This document shows positions 42,203-49,947 of a stretch of 64,000 bases of DNA, piece by piece. The notes beneath the pieces are model-generated. The model did not search any database. It was not told the DNA's origin and was given only the letters and a program-made list of their open reading frames with translations. Each line of letters starts with the position of its first letter. Position 1 is the first letter of the stretch. The position numbers were made by a program, and so were the translations under genes. Source of the stretch: JAKFWF01 sp031367505 (GTDB lineage Bacteria; Pseudomonadota; Alphaproteobacteria; Rhizobiales; Hyphomicrobiaceae); contig JANLPY010000421.1 in the NCBI GenBank assembly GCA_031367505.1, positions 1-64,000 on the forward strand. Reading direction: 5' to 3'.

Positions 42203-43083
42203 CAGTACGTCACCTTGCGTTCAATGAAGCGGAACTGGATGGCGGTCATGGCGACGACCATGATCATCAGGATCACCGATTGCGCGGCCGACGAGCCGAG
42301 ATTGCCGCCAAGCCGGCCGTCGGAGTAAACTTTATAAACGAGCGTCTCGGTGGCTCTTGCCGGTCCGCCTGCCGTTACGCTGTCAATGATGCCGAAGGTA
42401 TCGAAGAACACGTAGACGATGTTGACGACGAGCAGGAAGAACGCAGTTGGCGACAGCAGTGGAAACGTGATCGTCCAAAACCGGCGCGTGGGCGAGGCGC
42501 CATCGATCGCGGCTGCTTCGTAAACAGCGCGCGGGATTGCTGCTAATCCCGCTAGGAAGAACAGGAAATTGTAGCTGATCTGTTTCCATACCGATGCCAT
42601 GACGACGAGCGTCATCGCGTGGGTGCCGTTGAGCAACGGGTTCCAATCGACGCCGGCGCTGCGGATGAAGCGCGCGACGAGGCCGAGTGACGGCTGAAAC
42701 ATGAACAACCACAACACACCGGCAACGGCCGGCGCGACGGCGTAGGGCCAGATCAGCAGCGTCTTGTAAACGCGCGCGCCCTTGATCGCCTTATCCGCTT
42801 GCACGGCGAGGATCAGGGCAAGCCCCAGCGAAAGGGTCGTGACCGCCGCGGCGAACAGAAGGGTGGTGCCGATCGTCCTGTAATATTCCGGCTGTTGCAG
42901 TAGATCGCGGTAATTCTCGAACCAGACGAAATCAGTCTTGAGACCAAACGCATCTTGCAGCAGGAACGATTGCCAAACGGCTTGGCTGGCTGGCCAATAA
43001 AAGAACACGAGGGTAACGAGAAGCTGCGGTGCAAGGAGTGCCAGAGGCAACATCCAGCCGGCGAATACCGATCGCTTTTCCAT
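42202..43083 (-). CDS. ABC transporter permease (UgpA/MalF type)
   Basis: A 293-residue inner-membrane protein with six helices. The EAA loop is AAIPRAVYEAAAIDGASPTRRFWTITFPLLSP near residue 190. It overlaps the creatininase-like gene at the stop/start by one base and has the partner permease 0.8 kb downstream. No gene for an extracytoplasmic binding protein is seen next to it, although CUT1 importers need one. Confidence 0.93.
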   Translation of the reverse strand: MEKRSVFAGWMLPLALLAPQLLVTLVFFYWPASQAVWQSFLLQDAFGLKTDFVWFENYRDLLQQPEYYRTIGTTLLFAAAVTTLSLGLALILAVQADKAIKGARVYKTLLIWPYAVAPAVAGVLWLFMFQPSLGLVARFIRSAGVDWNPLLNGTHAMTLVVMASVWKQISYNFLFFLAGLAAIPRAVYEAAAIDGASPTRRFWTITFPLLSPTAFFLLVVNIVYVFFDTFGIIDSVTAGGPARATETLVYKVYSDGRLGGNLGSSAAQSVILMIMVVAMTAIQFRFIERKVTY

Positions 43084-43155
43084 GTTTCATCCCTCCGCGC
43101 CGCGCACTCGTTGCGCCGGTGCGTTATCGTTATCGCACTGTTTCATGACGGTTGG

Positions 43156-44118
43156 TCAGTCGGCAAGCAGCTTTGCAGCGGCCGGTTCATGGCGGGCGAG
43201 GCGGGCGAGTAGATAATCGACCTCACGGCGGGCCGTCGCCGAAAGCGAACCACCAGGTTTGCGCTGAGCATCGGACGCAATGATGCCGCGTCGCATCAAG
43301 ACATATTTGCGGACCGCCAACCCTGCGCCCGGCTGCTGTTCGTAGCGAACCAGCGGCAGGTGTGCATCGAACATGTCGTGCGCCGCGTCGCGCGCTCCTT
43401 GTGCCATCAAGCGGCAGACGCCAACGAGCATTTCCGGAAAGGCGTAACCGGTCATCGCGCCATCGGCACCACGGCTCATCTCGAAGTCGAGGAACAAGCC
43501 GCCATTGCCGGTAAGGATCGAAATGTGCCGCATCCGGCCCTCAGCTTGGGCACTGCGCACGGCACTGATCTTTTCCAGACCCGGCCAATCTTCGTGTTTC
43601 AACATGACGCACGATGGGTGCGCGGCGACGATGCGCTCGATCACGCTGTTCGACATGACAACGCCGGTCGATAGTGGGTAGTCCTGAACGACGAATGGCA
43701 CATCAGGTCCAATAGCGTTCACGGTGTCGGCGTAATAGTTGACGATCTGGTCATCGGTCTTGACCGAAGCAGGCGGTGCAATCATCACCCCGGCTGCTCC
43801 TGCCTGCATACTACTTTGAGCCAGTGTGCGCATGGCGGCAAAACCGGGTGCGGAAACACCGACGACCACCGGCAGCGCTTGTGCACGGCTGACGACTTGC
43901 TTGACGAAGCTTTGCGCTTCGCTGGCATCGAGCTTCGGCGCTTCTCCCATCATACCGAGGACGGTGATTCCGCTAACGCCCGATGACTTGTAAAAGTCGA
44001 TCAGGCGATCGGTGCTCGCTGTGTCGATGCGGCCGTCGTCATGAAACGGCGTGGCGGAAATAATATAGACGCCCTTGGCGGCAGTGGTGAGCATGGCATT
44101 GTCCTCAGCATCGCTCAT
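43156..44118 (-). CDS. DapA/NanA-family aldolase or dehydratase
   Basis: A TIM-barrel class I lyase of the dihydrodipicolinate synthase/N-acetylneuraminate lyase superfamily, 320 residues. The Schiff-base lysine is in CVMLKHEDWPG near residue 178, and the tyrosine is in VVQDYPLSTG near 147. The substrate is unknown; because it heads a transporter operon it probably degrades the imported compound or a product of it. Its ATG overlaps the stop of the UbiH-type gene by four bases (ATGA), and the first permease gene follows 72 bp downstream. Confidence 0.87.
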   Translation of the reverse strand: MSDAEDNAMLTTAAKGVYIISATPFHDDGRIDTASTDRLIDFYKSSGVSGITVLGMMGEAPKLDASEAQSFVKQVVSRAQALPVVVGVSAPGFAAMRTLAQSSMQAGAAGVMIAPPASVKTDDQIVNYYADTVNAIGPDVPFVVQDYPLSTGVVMSNSVIERIVAAHPSCVMLKHEDWPGLEKISAVRSAQAEGRMRHISILTGNGGLFLDFEMSRGADGAMTGYAFPEMLVGVCRLMAQGARDAAHDMFDAHLPLVRYEQQPGAGLAVRKYVLMRRGIIASDAQRKPGGSLSATARREVDYLLARLARHEPAAAKLLAD

Positions 44119-45350
44119 TGGGCACGCAGCAATCTCGGTACGTCTCCACTGAGACCGGCTGCTTCCGTGACGAATGCTTGTTTGATTGCGGGCATCCGGT
44201 CAAGCGCGCCTAAGCCGGCCTCGCGGGCCGATCGCATAAGCGGCCAATCGTTTGAAAACAAGCGATTGAGCCCGCTGAACGTCGCCGTCGAAACGGTGGT
44301 GTCGAAGCGTCGCCAGCGTTCGTAGCGCTCCAGCGCATCCTCATTGCCAAGGTCGAGCCCGACATGGGCCGCGTCGGACACGCATTCGACCAGGGCCGCG
44401 ATATCGCGCAGTCCGAGGTTCAGTCCTTGGCCGGCGATCGGATGTACGCCGTGCGCTGCGTCGCCAACGAGTGCCACGCGGGTTGCAATGTACCGCCTGG
44501 CAAGATGCGTTTCGAGCGGCCAGGACTTACGTGGCCCGTCCAGTGCTACGGCGCCAAGGCGACCGGCAACCCGGCGATCGACTTCCTGCAGAAATGCTTC
44601 GTCATCCAGCGCTAGAATGTCGGTGGCGACGCTGGCCACTTCGCTCCAAGTAACGCAGCTGCGGTAGCCGCCTTTGAGTGGCAACATGGCGAACGGTCCG
44701 CCAGGGAGAAAGTGCTGGATCGCGCGGTTGCGATGGTCGATCTCGTGGCTGATCGTGGTGACAATCCCGATCTGATCATGATCCCATTGCACGGATTTGA
44801 TGCCGGCCGACTCGCGAACGCGTGAGCGCCGTCCGTCCGCTGCAATGATCAGTTGTGCCGCAAGCTCAGTCCCATCGTCGAATAGGATCGATGCCGATGC
44901 GGGAGAGTTGACAAGCCCCGTGACCACAACCGGCCGTAAAAGTCGAATGGCTGGCACCTCAGCGACCGTCTGTTCGAGGGCTTTAGCCAATCGTGCATTC
45001 GGCACAATCCATGACGCGTGCTGACCATGGGAGGTATTGTCGTAGGTCAGTAATCGCCTCCGAACGCCCGCTTGCAGGCTGGAATCCGTCAACTCGATTT
45101 CGGCGACAGGCACCGCGATATCTTCCAGCTGCGACCATACCCCGAGTGTTTGCAGCAGATTTCTCGATCCGGCCGATATCGCCGAGGCGCGGGGGTCCAG
45201 TTGGTCAAGGCCGAGCGCAACAGTCGCTGGACCACGATCCGCGATAACCACACGAACCTGCTGTCCAAGCTCATGAACGAAGGCGAGTGCCAGGGTCAAC
45301 CCGGCATAACTACCTCCTGCAATCACAATATCCGTCGATGCAGCCCGCAT
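44115..45350 (-). CDS. UbiH/UbiF-family FAD monooxygenase
   Basis: An FAD-dependent aromatic-ring hydroxylase of 411 residues like those of ubiquinone synthesis. The N-terminal FAD fold is DIVIAGGSYAGLTLALAF, the middle DG motif is LIIAADGRRSRVRESAG, and the second FAD motif is VALVGDAAHGVHPIAGQGLNLGLRD. It is probably a UbiH, UbiI or UbiF-type hydroxylase, position not decided. The downstream aldolase gene overlaps it by 4 bp, but that aldolase is not a known ubiquinone gene. Confidence 0.85.
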   Translation of the reverse strand: MRAASTDIVIAGGSYAGLTLALAFVHELGQQVRVVIADRGPATVALGLDQLDPRASAISAGSRNLLQTLGVWSQLEDIAVPVAEIELTDSSLQAGVRRRLLTYDNTSHGQHASWIVPNARLAKALEQTVAEVPAIRLLRPVVVTGLVNSPASASILFDDGTELAAQLIIAADGRRSRVRESAGIKSVQWDHDQIGIVTTISHEIDHRNRAIQHFLPGGPFAMLPLKGGYRSCVTWSEVASVATDILALDDEAFLQEVDRRVAGRLGAVALDGPRKSWPLETHLARRYIATRVALVGDAAHGVHPIAGQGLNLGLRDIAALVECVSDAAHVGLDLGNEDALERYERWRRFDTTVSTATFSGLNRLFSNDWPLMRSAREAGLGALDRMPAIKQAFVTEAAGLSGDVPRLLRAQ

Positions 45351-45462
45351 GGGCCTACCTCTCGTCTGTGCGATCCCGGCTCATCTTGACAGCGGCGGAT
45401 CGCTACCTTCCCTTAACGGCAACACTGCACTTAGCCGTATCACGACTGCAACGGATCGCGGA

Positions 45463-46374
45463 ATGCCCAGCAAAAAACTCAAAGTCGAATCAACGCAACA
45501 CAAAGCACTCGACGATCTGGTCAAGATTCTCGATCTCGAACCATTGGAACAAAACCTCTATCGCGGGCAGACGCAAAAGCAGGGCTGGCAGCGGGTGTAT
45601 GGCGGATTGGTGCTGGCGCAATCTCTGGTAGCGGCAGTTCGCACCGTTGAACTCGATCGCCTTGCCCATTCGATGCACGGCTACTTTCTCCTCGGCGGCG
45701 AGCCTGGCACCCCCATCCTGTATGATGTCGAGCGCGTGCGTGATGGCAAGAGTTTCAATACGCGCCGCGTGAAAGCGATCCAGCACGGACGGCCGATATT
45801 CTTTCTCAGCGTGTCATTTCAGAAGCGGGAAGATGGATTGGTTCACCAAACGGAAATGCCCGATGTGCCGTTGCCCGAGGATTTGTCCAACGAGCAACAG
45901 TTGGAGGAACAATATGCTGCTAACCTGCCCGCTAATCTGCGCAGTTACTTGCGGCGCGAGCGGCCCTTTGAGATGCGGCCGGTCGATTTCAGCCGGTACG
46001 TGACGCGGGCCAAAGCACCACCGCGGCAGTGCGTTTGGATCCGAGCAACCGGGCATCTGGCAGACGATCAAAACCTGCACAACGCTTTGTTGGCCTACGC
46101 ATCTGACTTCACTCTTCTGGAGACGGCGCTGATCGCGCATGGCAAGCTGCTGTTCGACACCGATATTCAACTCGCCAGTATCGATCATGCGATGTGGCTG
46201 CATGCACCGTTCCGCGCCGATGAATGGCTACTATACGCCCAAGAGAGCACATTTGCCGGTGGTGCGCGTGGCTTCTGCCGCGGCAGCATCTACACGCAGC
46301 ACGGAGTTTTAGTTGCGTCGGTCACCCAAGAAGGCTTGATGCGCAATCGCGACACGAATTTCGTGGTGAAATAA
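45463..46374 (+). CDS. tesB: Acyl-CoA thioesterase II
   Basis: A double-hotdog thioesterase that hydrolyses acyl-CoA to free fatty acid and CoA, 303 residues. The N-terminal hotdog has QRVYGGLVLAQSLVAA (near residue 40) and MHGYFLLGGEP. The C-terminal half carries the catalytic region ASDFTLLETAL and the conserved DHAMWLHAPFRADEWLLY. The ATG at 45463 gives the usual length. It is divergent from the ubiH-type gene. Confidence 0.92.
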   Translation: MPSKKLKVESTQHKALDDLVKILDLEPLEQNLYRGQTQKQGWQRVYGGLVLAQSLVAAVRTVELDRLAHSMHGYFLLGGEPGTPILYDVERVRDGKSFNTRRVKAIQHGRPIFFLSVSFQKREDGLVHQTEMPDVPLPEDLSNEQQLEEQYAANLPANLRSYLRRERPFEMRPVDFSRYVTRAKAPPRQCVWIRATGHLADDQNLHNALLAYASDFTLLETALIAHGKLLFDTDIQLASIDHAMWLHAPFRADEWLLYAQESTFAGGARGFCRGSIYTQHGVLVASVTQEGLMRNRDTNFVVK

Positions 46375-46427
46375 TAGGCAGTGCGGCTGCTAAATAGGCT
46401 TTCGATCGCTTTTTAGGAGCCTAAAAT

Positions 46428-46442
46428 GCAAGCAAATGTTGC
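46428..46442. promoter_or_regulatory. Possible NtrC-binding site
   Basis: GCAA-N7-TTGC (46428-46442) resembles the NtrC site GCAC-N7-GTGC and lies about 55 bp upstream of the -24 element. A palindrome TTTTAGG-AG-CCTAAAA stands just before it (46411-46426). Confidence 0.4.
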
Positions 46443-46495
46443 CGATCTGATAAAAAATACATGTGATTCAATAAATTAAGACTTAGTAAATTAAT

Positions 46496-46511
46496 TGGCA
46501 CGGCTCTTGTG
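46496..46511 (+). promoter_or_regulatory. Sigma-54 promoter for glnK-amtB
   Basis: TGGCAC-N5-TTGTG (46496-46511) matches the -24/-12 sigma-54 pattern with correct spacing; the second base of the -12 GC is T. It stands 58 bp before the glnK start, as expected for NtrC-controlled glnK-amtB operons. Confidence 0.75.
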
Positions 46512-46569
46512 TAGCAAGTCCTCAGCTGAAGATTTTTGTGGTTCGCACAACTAGCTAGAGGATGCTCAC

Positions 46570-46908
46570 ATGAAACTCGTGACCGCGATCATCAAGCCTT
46601 TCAAGCTTGAGGAGGTCCGCTCGGCACTGACCGAACTGGGCTTCCAAGGCATGACCGTCACGGAAGTCAAAGGGTACGGCCGGCAGAAGGGACACACGGA
46701 AATCTACCGTGGCGCCGAATACGCCGTCAGCTTTCTACCGAAAATCAAAATCGAGGTTGTTGTCGCGTCGAGTGATGCGGACAAGGCCGTCGAGGCAATT
46801 GCCCGGACCGCCAAAACCGGTCAAATCGGCGACGGCAAAATCTTTGTATCGACGATTGAGCACACCGTCCGGATCCGCACGGGCGAGGCCGACGAGAACG
46901 CGCTCTGA
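46570..46908 (+). CDS. glnK: Nitrogen regulatory protein P-II (GlnK)
   Basis: A trimeric sensor of 2-oxoglutarate and glutamine status, 112 residues. The uridylylation site Tyr51 lies in the T-loop RQKGHTEIYRGAEY (38-51), and KIFVSTIEHTVRIRTGE is the B/C-loop end. Pairing with amtB marks it as GlnK rather than GlnB: it blocks AmtB when nitrogen is plentiful. It is transcribed from the sigma-54 promoter and followed by amtB after 62 bp. Confidence 0.95.
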   Translation: MKLVTAIIKPFKLEEVRSALTELGFQGMTVTEVKGYGRQKGHTEIYRGAEYAVSFLPKIKIEVVVASSDADKAVEAIARTAKTGQIGDGKIFVSTIEHTVRIRTGEADENAL

Positions 46909-46970
46909 ACGGCGTCACTTCGTAACATCACGCAATCCAAACTTTAGAGACAAGACGAGGGAGTACTTTC

Positions 46971-48476
46971 ATGACGCTCGACGTGACGAAGCAAGGTGCG
47001 ATGGTTCGAGAGGTGGGCATTGGGCTTGCAGCCTTTATGGCAACCATCGTCGCCACGGTGATGCCGGTGTTGGCTGCCGATCCCGTACCAAATAAGGGCG
47101 ACACAGCCTGGATGTTGATTGCATCAGCGCTGGTACTTCTCATGACAGTGCCGGGGCTTGCGCTGTTTTATGGCGGCTTAGTGCGTACCAAGAATATGCT
47201 TTCTATGTTGATGCAGGTATTTGCCATTGTCTGTGTGGTGACGCTCATCTGGGTGATCTACGGATATAGTTTGGCTTTCAGCAGCGGCACATCGTTCAAC
47301 GCATTCGTCGGAGGGTTTTCGAAGGCGTTCCTCACGATCGCGCCTGAGAAAAAGACCATTCTGGATGCGACCGCGGCGACGTTTTCGAACGGTGTCGTTA
47401 TTCCCGAACTCGTCTATGTTGCATTTCAGTTGACCTTCGCGTGCATCACGCCGGCTTTGATTGTCGGCGCGTTCGCCGAGCGCATGAAATTCTCAGCGCT
47501 GCTGTTGTTCACCGTTCTGTGGGTCACCCTGATCTACTGCCCGATGGCGCACATGGTCTGGTATTGGGCCGGTCCCGATGCTTTGGGTGATGCAGCGAAG
47601 GCAGCAGCCGCTGCAACCGGCGATGCGAAGAAGGTTGCCGACGCAGCACTTGCCGCAGTCGTATCCGATGCTGGATATATCTTCCAACTCGGTGCGATCG
47701 ACTTCGCCGGTGGTACGGTGGTGCACATCAACGCTGGTATTGCCGGCTTCGTTGGCGCTCTGATGATCGGTAAGCGCGTCGGTTACGGCCGCGAAGCTAT
47801 GCCGCCACATTCGCTGACATTCACGATGGTCGGCGCTGCCCTGCTTTGGGTCGGCTGGTTTGGCTTCAACGCTGGGTCCGCACTGGAGGCCAATTCGACG
47901 GCCGCCTTGGCGATGATCAACACGTTCGTTGCGACCGCAGCGGCTGGATTGGCGTGGATGTTCGCCGAATGGGCGATCAAGGGTAAGCCGTCGTTGCTCG
48001 GCCTCGTGTCGGGTGCAGTGGCCGGATTGGTTGCGATAACCCCGGCATCGGGTTACGCCGGGCCAATGGGTGCAATCGTGCTCGGTCTGATCGTCGGTGT
48101 CGCCTGCTTCGTGTTTTGCACCAGCATCAAGAACGCATTTGGCTATGACGACAGCCTCGACGTGTTTGGCGTCCATTGCATTGGTGGCATCATCGGTGCG
48201 ATTGGGACCGGCGTGCTGGTCAGCCCGCTGCTCGGCGGTACCGGCATTACCGATTACGTGGTGAAGCCTGGTGAGGGCGTCATCGCCGACTTTGTAATGG
48301 CAACGCAGGTCTGGGCGCAGATCAAGGCTGTCGCGATTACGATTCTATGGTCAGGCATCGGCTCGGCCATCATCTATAAGCTCGTCGATGTCGTCATCGG
48401 CTTGCGGCCAACCACCGACCAGGAACGCGAAGGGCTCGATGTCACGGCCCACGGCGAGCGCGCCTACAATTATTGA
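46971..48476 (+). CDS. amtB: Ammonium transporter AmtB
   Basis: An ammonium channel of the Amt/Rh family, 501 residues. It has a cleavable signal or first helix and about eleven transmembrane helices. GDTAWMLIASALVLLMTVPGLALFYGGLVR opens the core, and pore His/Trp positions are in MAHMVWYWAGP and VHINAGIAGFVGAL. An insert of about 35 residues rich in Ala and Lys after DALGDAAKA lies in a loop. It is the second gene of the glnK-amtB operon and is followed by a strong terminator. Confidence 0.95.
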   Translation: MTLDVTKQGAMVREVGIGLAAFMATIVATVMPVLAADPVPNKGDTAWMLIASALVLLMTVPGLALFYGGLVRTKNMLSMLMQVFAIVCVVTLIWVIYGYSLAFSSGTSFNAFVGGFSKAFLTIAPEKKTILDATAATFSNGVVIPELVYVAFQLTFACITPALIVGAFAERMKFSALLLFTVLWVTLIYCPMAHMVWYWAGPDALGDAAKAAAAATGDAKKVADAALAAVVSDAGYIFQLGAIDFAGGTVVHINAGIAGFVGALMIGKRVGYGREAMPPHSLTFTMVGAALLWVGWFGFNAGSALEANSTAALAMINTFVATAAAGLAWMFAEWAIKGKPSLLGLVSGAVAGLVAITPASGYAGPMGAIVLGLIVGVACFVFCTSIKNAFGYDDSLDVFGVHCIGGIIGAIGTGVLVSPLLGGTGITDYVVKPGEGVIADFVMATQVWAQIKAVAITILWSGIGSAIIYKLVDVVIGLRPTTDQEREGLDVTAHGERAYNY

Positions 48477-48509
48477 AATGTAGACCGTTGGTTTTCGACA
48501 TGTATGCAG

Positions 48510-48541
48510 GCCCGGACGATCGTATCGTCCGGGCCTTTTTT
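48510..48541 (+). terminator. Intrinsic terminator of glnK-amtB
   Basis: GCCCGGACGAT (48510-48520) and ATCGTCCGGGC (48524-48534) form an 11-bp stem with a 3-base loop and are followed by CTTTTTT. It is the strongest intrinsic terminator in the window. Confidence 0.93.
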
Positions 48542-48549
48542 ACGTTACA

Positions 48550-49077
48550 TCACGGTAGAATGCGTAGTCGAGTGTGCCTCGTCGCGAGCGCGAGGACGCG
48601 GCGAAGATCGTGCTCGCTTAGGGCGACGCAGCCTTCCGTCGCGGTATATCCGGGGCGGGCGAGATGCATGAAGATTGCGCTGCCTGCCCCTTGCACGCGC
48701 GGTATGCGATTGTGCGCAATCACCACCACCAGATCGTAGAGCTGATCATCGCGCCACATCTTTTCGGCACTGCCGGCATACGCGTGGCAAACCTCACGAT
48801 TATAGTTTCTGTCGCCAACTGAACCGCACCAGCCGCTGTCGGGCCAGAGACGTCGAACCGGGAGACGAGTACGGGGTCGTAATACGTGGTCGGCTCGATA
48901 CAAGACCTCGACTAAGCGCCATTCGCCGATCGGGCTTGCACCATCGCCCTCACGCTTAATGACCCGGCGTCCCGAACGGCCGAGGGCGCATTTTAGTCTG
49001 AAGGAGCCAAGCTTAAGGGTACCTTGAGTGTCTGCAGCCGAGTGTCCACGGACTGCAATAATTCGAGCAACGCTCAT
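48550..49077 (-). CDS. L,D-transpeptidase family protein
   Basis: A 175-residue YkuD-fold protein that probably makes or trims 3-3 crosslinks, or links proteins, in peptidoglycan. The catalytic motif is IFMHLARPGYTATEGCVAL with the nucleophile Cys in TEGCVAL and the His upstream. No obvious signal peptide exists, so export is unclear; many short members of this group lack one. The start is the ATG at 49075-49077. A longer reading of 10 residues is possible. It converges on amtB. Confidence 0.85.
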   Translation of the reverse strand: MSVARIIAVRGHSAADTQGTLKLGSFRLKCALGRSGRRVIKREGDGASPIGEWRLVEVLYRADHVLRPRTRLPVRRLWPDSGWCGSVGDRNYNREVCHAYAGSAEKMWRDDQLYDLVVVIAHNRIPRVQGAGSAIFMHLARPGYTATEGCVALSEHDLRRVLALATRHTRLRILP

Positions 49078-49197
49078 CACTTGGCCTCTAACCGATGATC
49101 TCAACACGCCTTGGATATATCAACTGGGCTTCCAGCAGGCCGGACTATGATGCTACAAACCGAGTATTAAACCGATTGTGACCCTGGAGATTGCCGT

Positions 49198-49884
49198 ATG
49201 AGCAATGCACGGCAGATTCTCATTGTCGACGACGACGAGGATCTTCGCGATTCACTGCGCGATCAATTGGCGCTGTACGATGAATTTCAGGTGGCGACCG
49301 CCGCGACTGCCGCTGCTGGATTGGAGGCCGCACGCGCGGGCCATCTCGATCTCGTATTGTTCGACGTAGGCCTGCCGGATATGGATGGCCGCGAAGCGGT
49401 AAAACAGTTGCGCCGAAATGGTTTCAAAGCGCCGATCGTCATGTTGACTGGCAACACGACCGATGCCGATCAGATCCTCGGTCTGGACGCTGGCGCCAAC
49501 GATTACATTTCGAAGCCTTTCAAGTTTGCAGTACTACTCGCCCGAATTCGCGCGCAGTTGCGTCAACATGAGCAGAGCGAAGATGCCGTTTTTACCATCG
49601 GCCATTACACATTCAAACCAGCCGCCAAACTTCTGTTGGACGAGAAGGGCGCCAAGGTTCGACTGACCGAAAAGGAAACGTCGATCCTCAAGTATCTGTA
49701 TCGCGCCGGTGAGAAAGTCGTCTCACGAGAGGTGTTGTTGCACGAGGTGTGGGGCTACAACGCTGGCGTCACGACACATACGCTCGAGACCCACATCTAC
49801 CGCTTGCGCCAGAAGATCGAGAAAGATCCCTCGAGCGCTGAACTGCTGGTGACGGAAACGGGCGGGTACAAGTTGGTGCCTTGA
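49198..49884 (+). CDS. OmpR-family response regulator
   Basis: A two-domain transcription regulator of 228 residues. The receiver has Asp11-Asp12, phosphoacceptor Asp56 (VLFDVGLPDMDG), Thr in MLTGNT and Lys in YISKPF. The C-terminal winged helix has the recognition region THTLETHIYRLRQKI. No sensor kinase gene is next to it, so its partner lies elsewhere. It faces the L,D-transpeptidase gene divergently across about 120 bp. Confidence 0.93.
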   Translation: MSNARQILIVDDDEDLRDSLRDQLALYDEFQVATAATAAAGLEAARAGHLDLVLFDVGLPDMDGREAVKQLRRNGFKAPIVMLTGNTTDADQILGLDAGANDYISKPFKFAVLLARIRAQLRQHEQSEDAVFTIGHYTFKPAAKLLLDEKGAKVRLTEKETSILKYLYRAGEKVVSREVLLHEVWGYNAGVTTHTLETHIYRLRQKIEKDPSSAELLVTETGGYKLVP

Positions 49885-49947
49885 GGTCAAGCGTCCATCG
49901 CTAGCTATTTGGGTGCGCAGCGTGCCCGGCACAAATGGAGATCCAGA

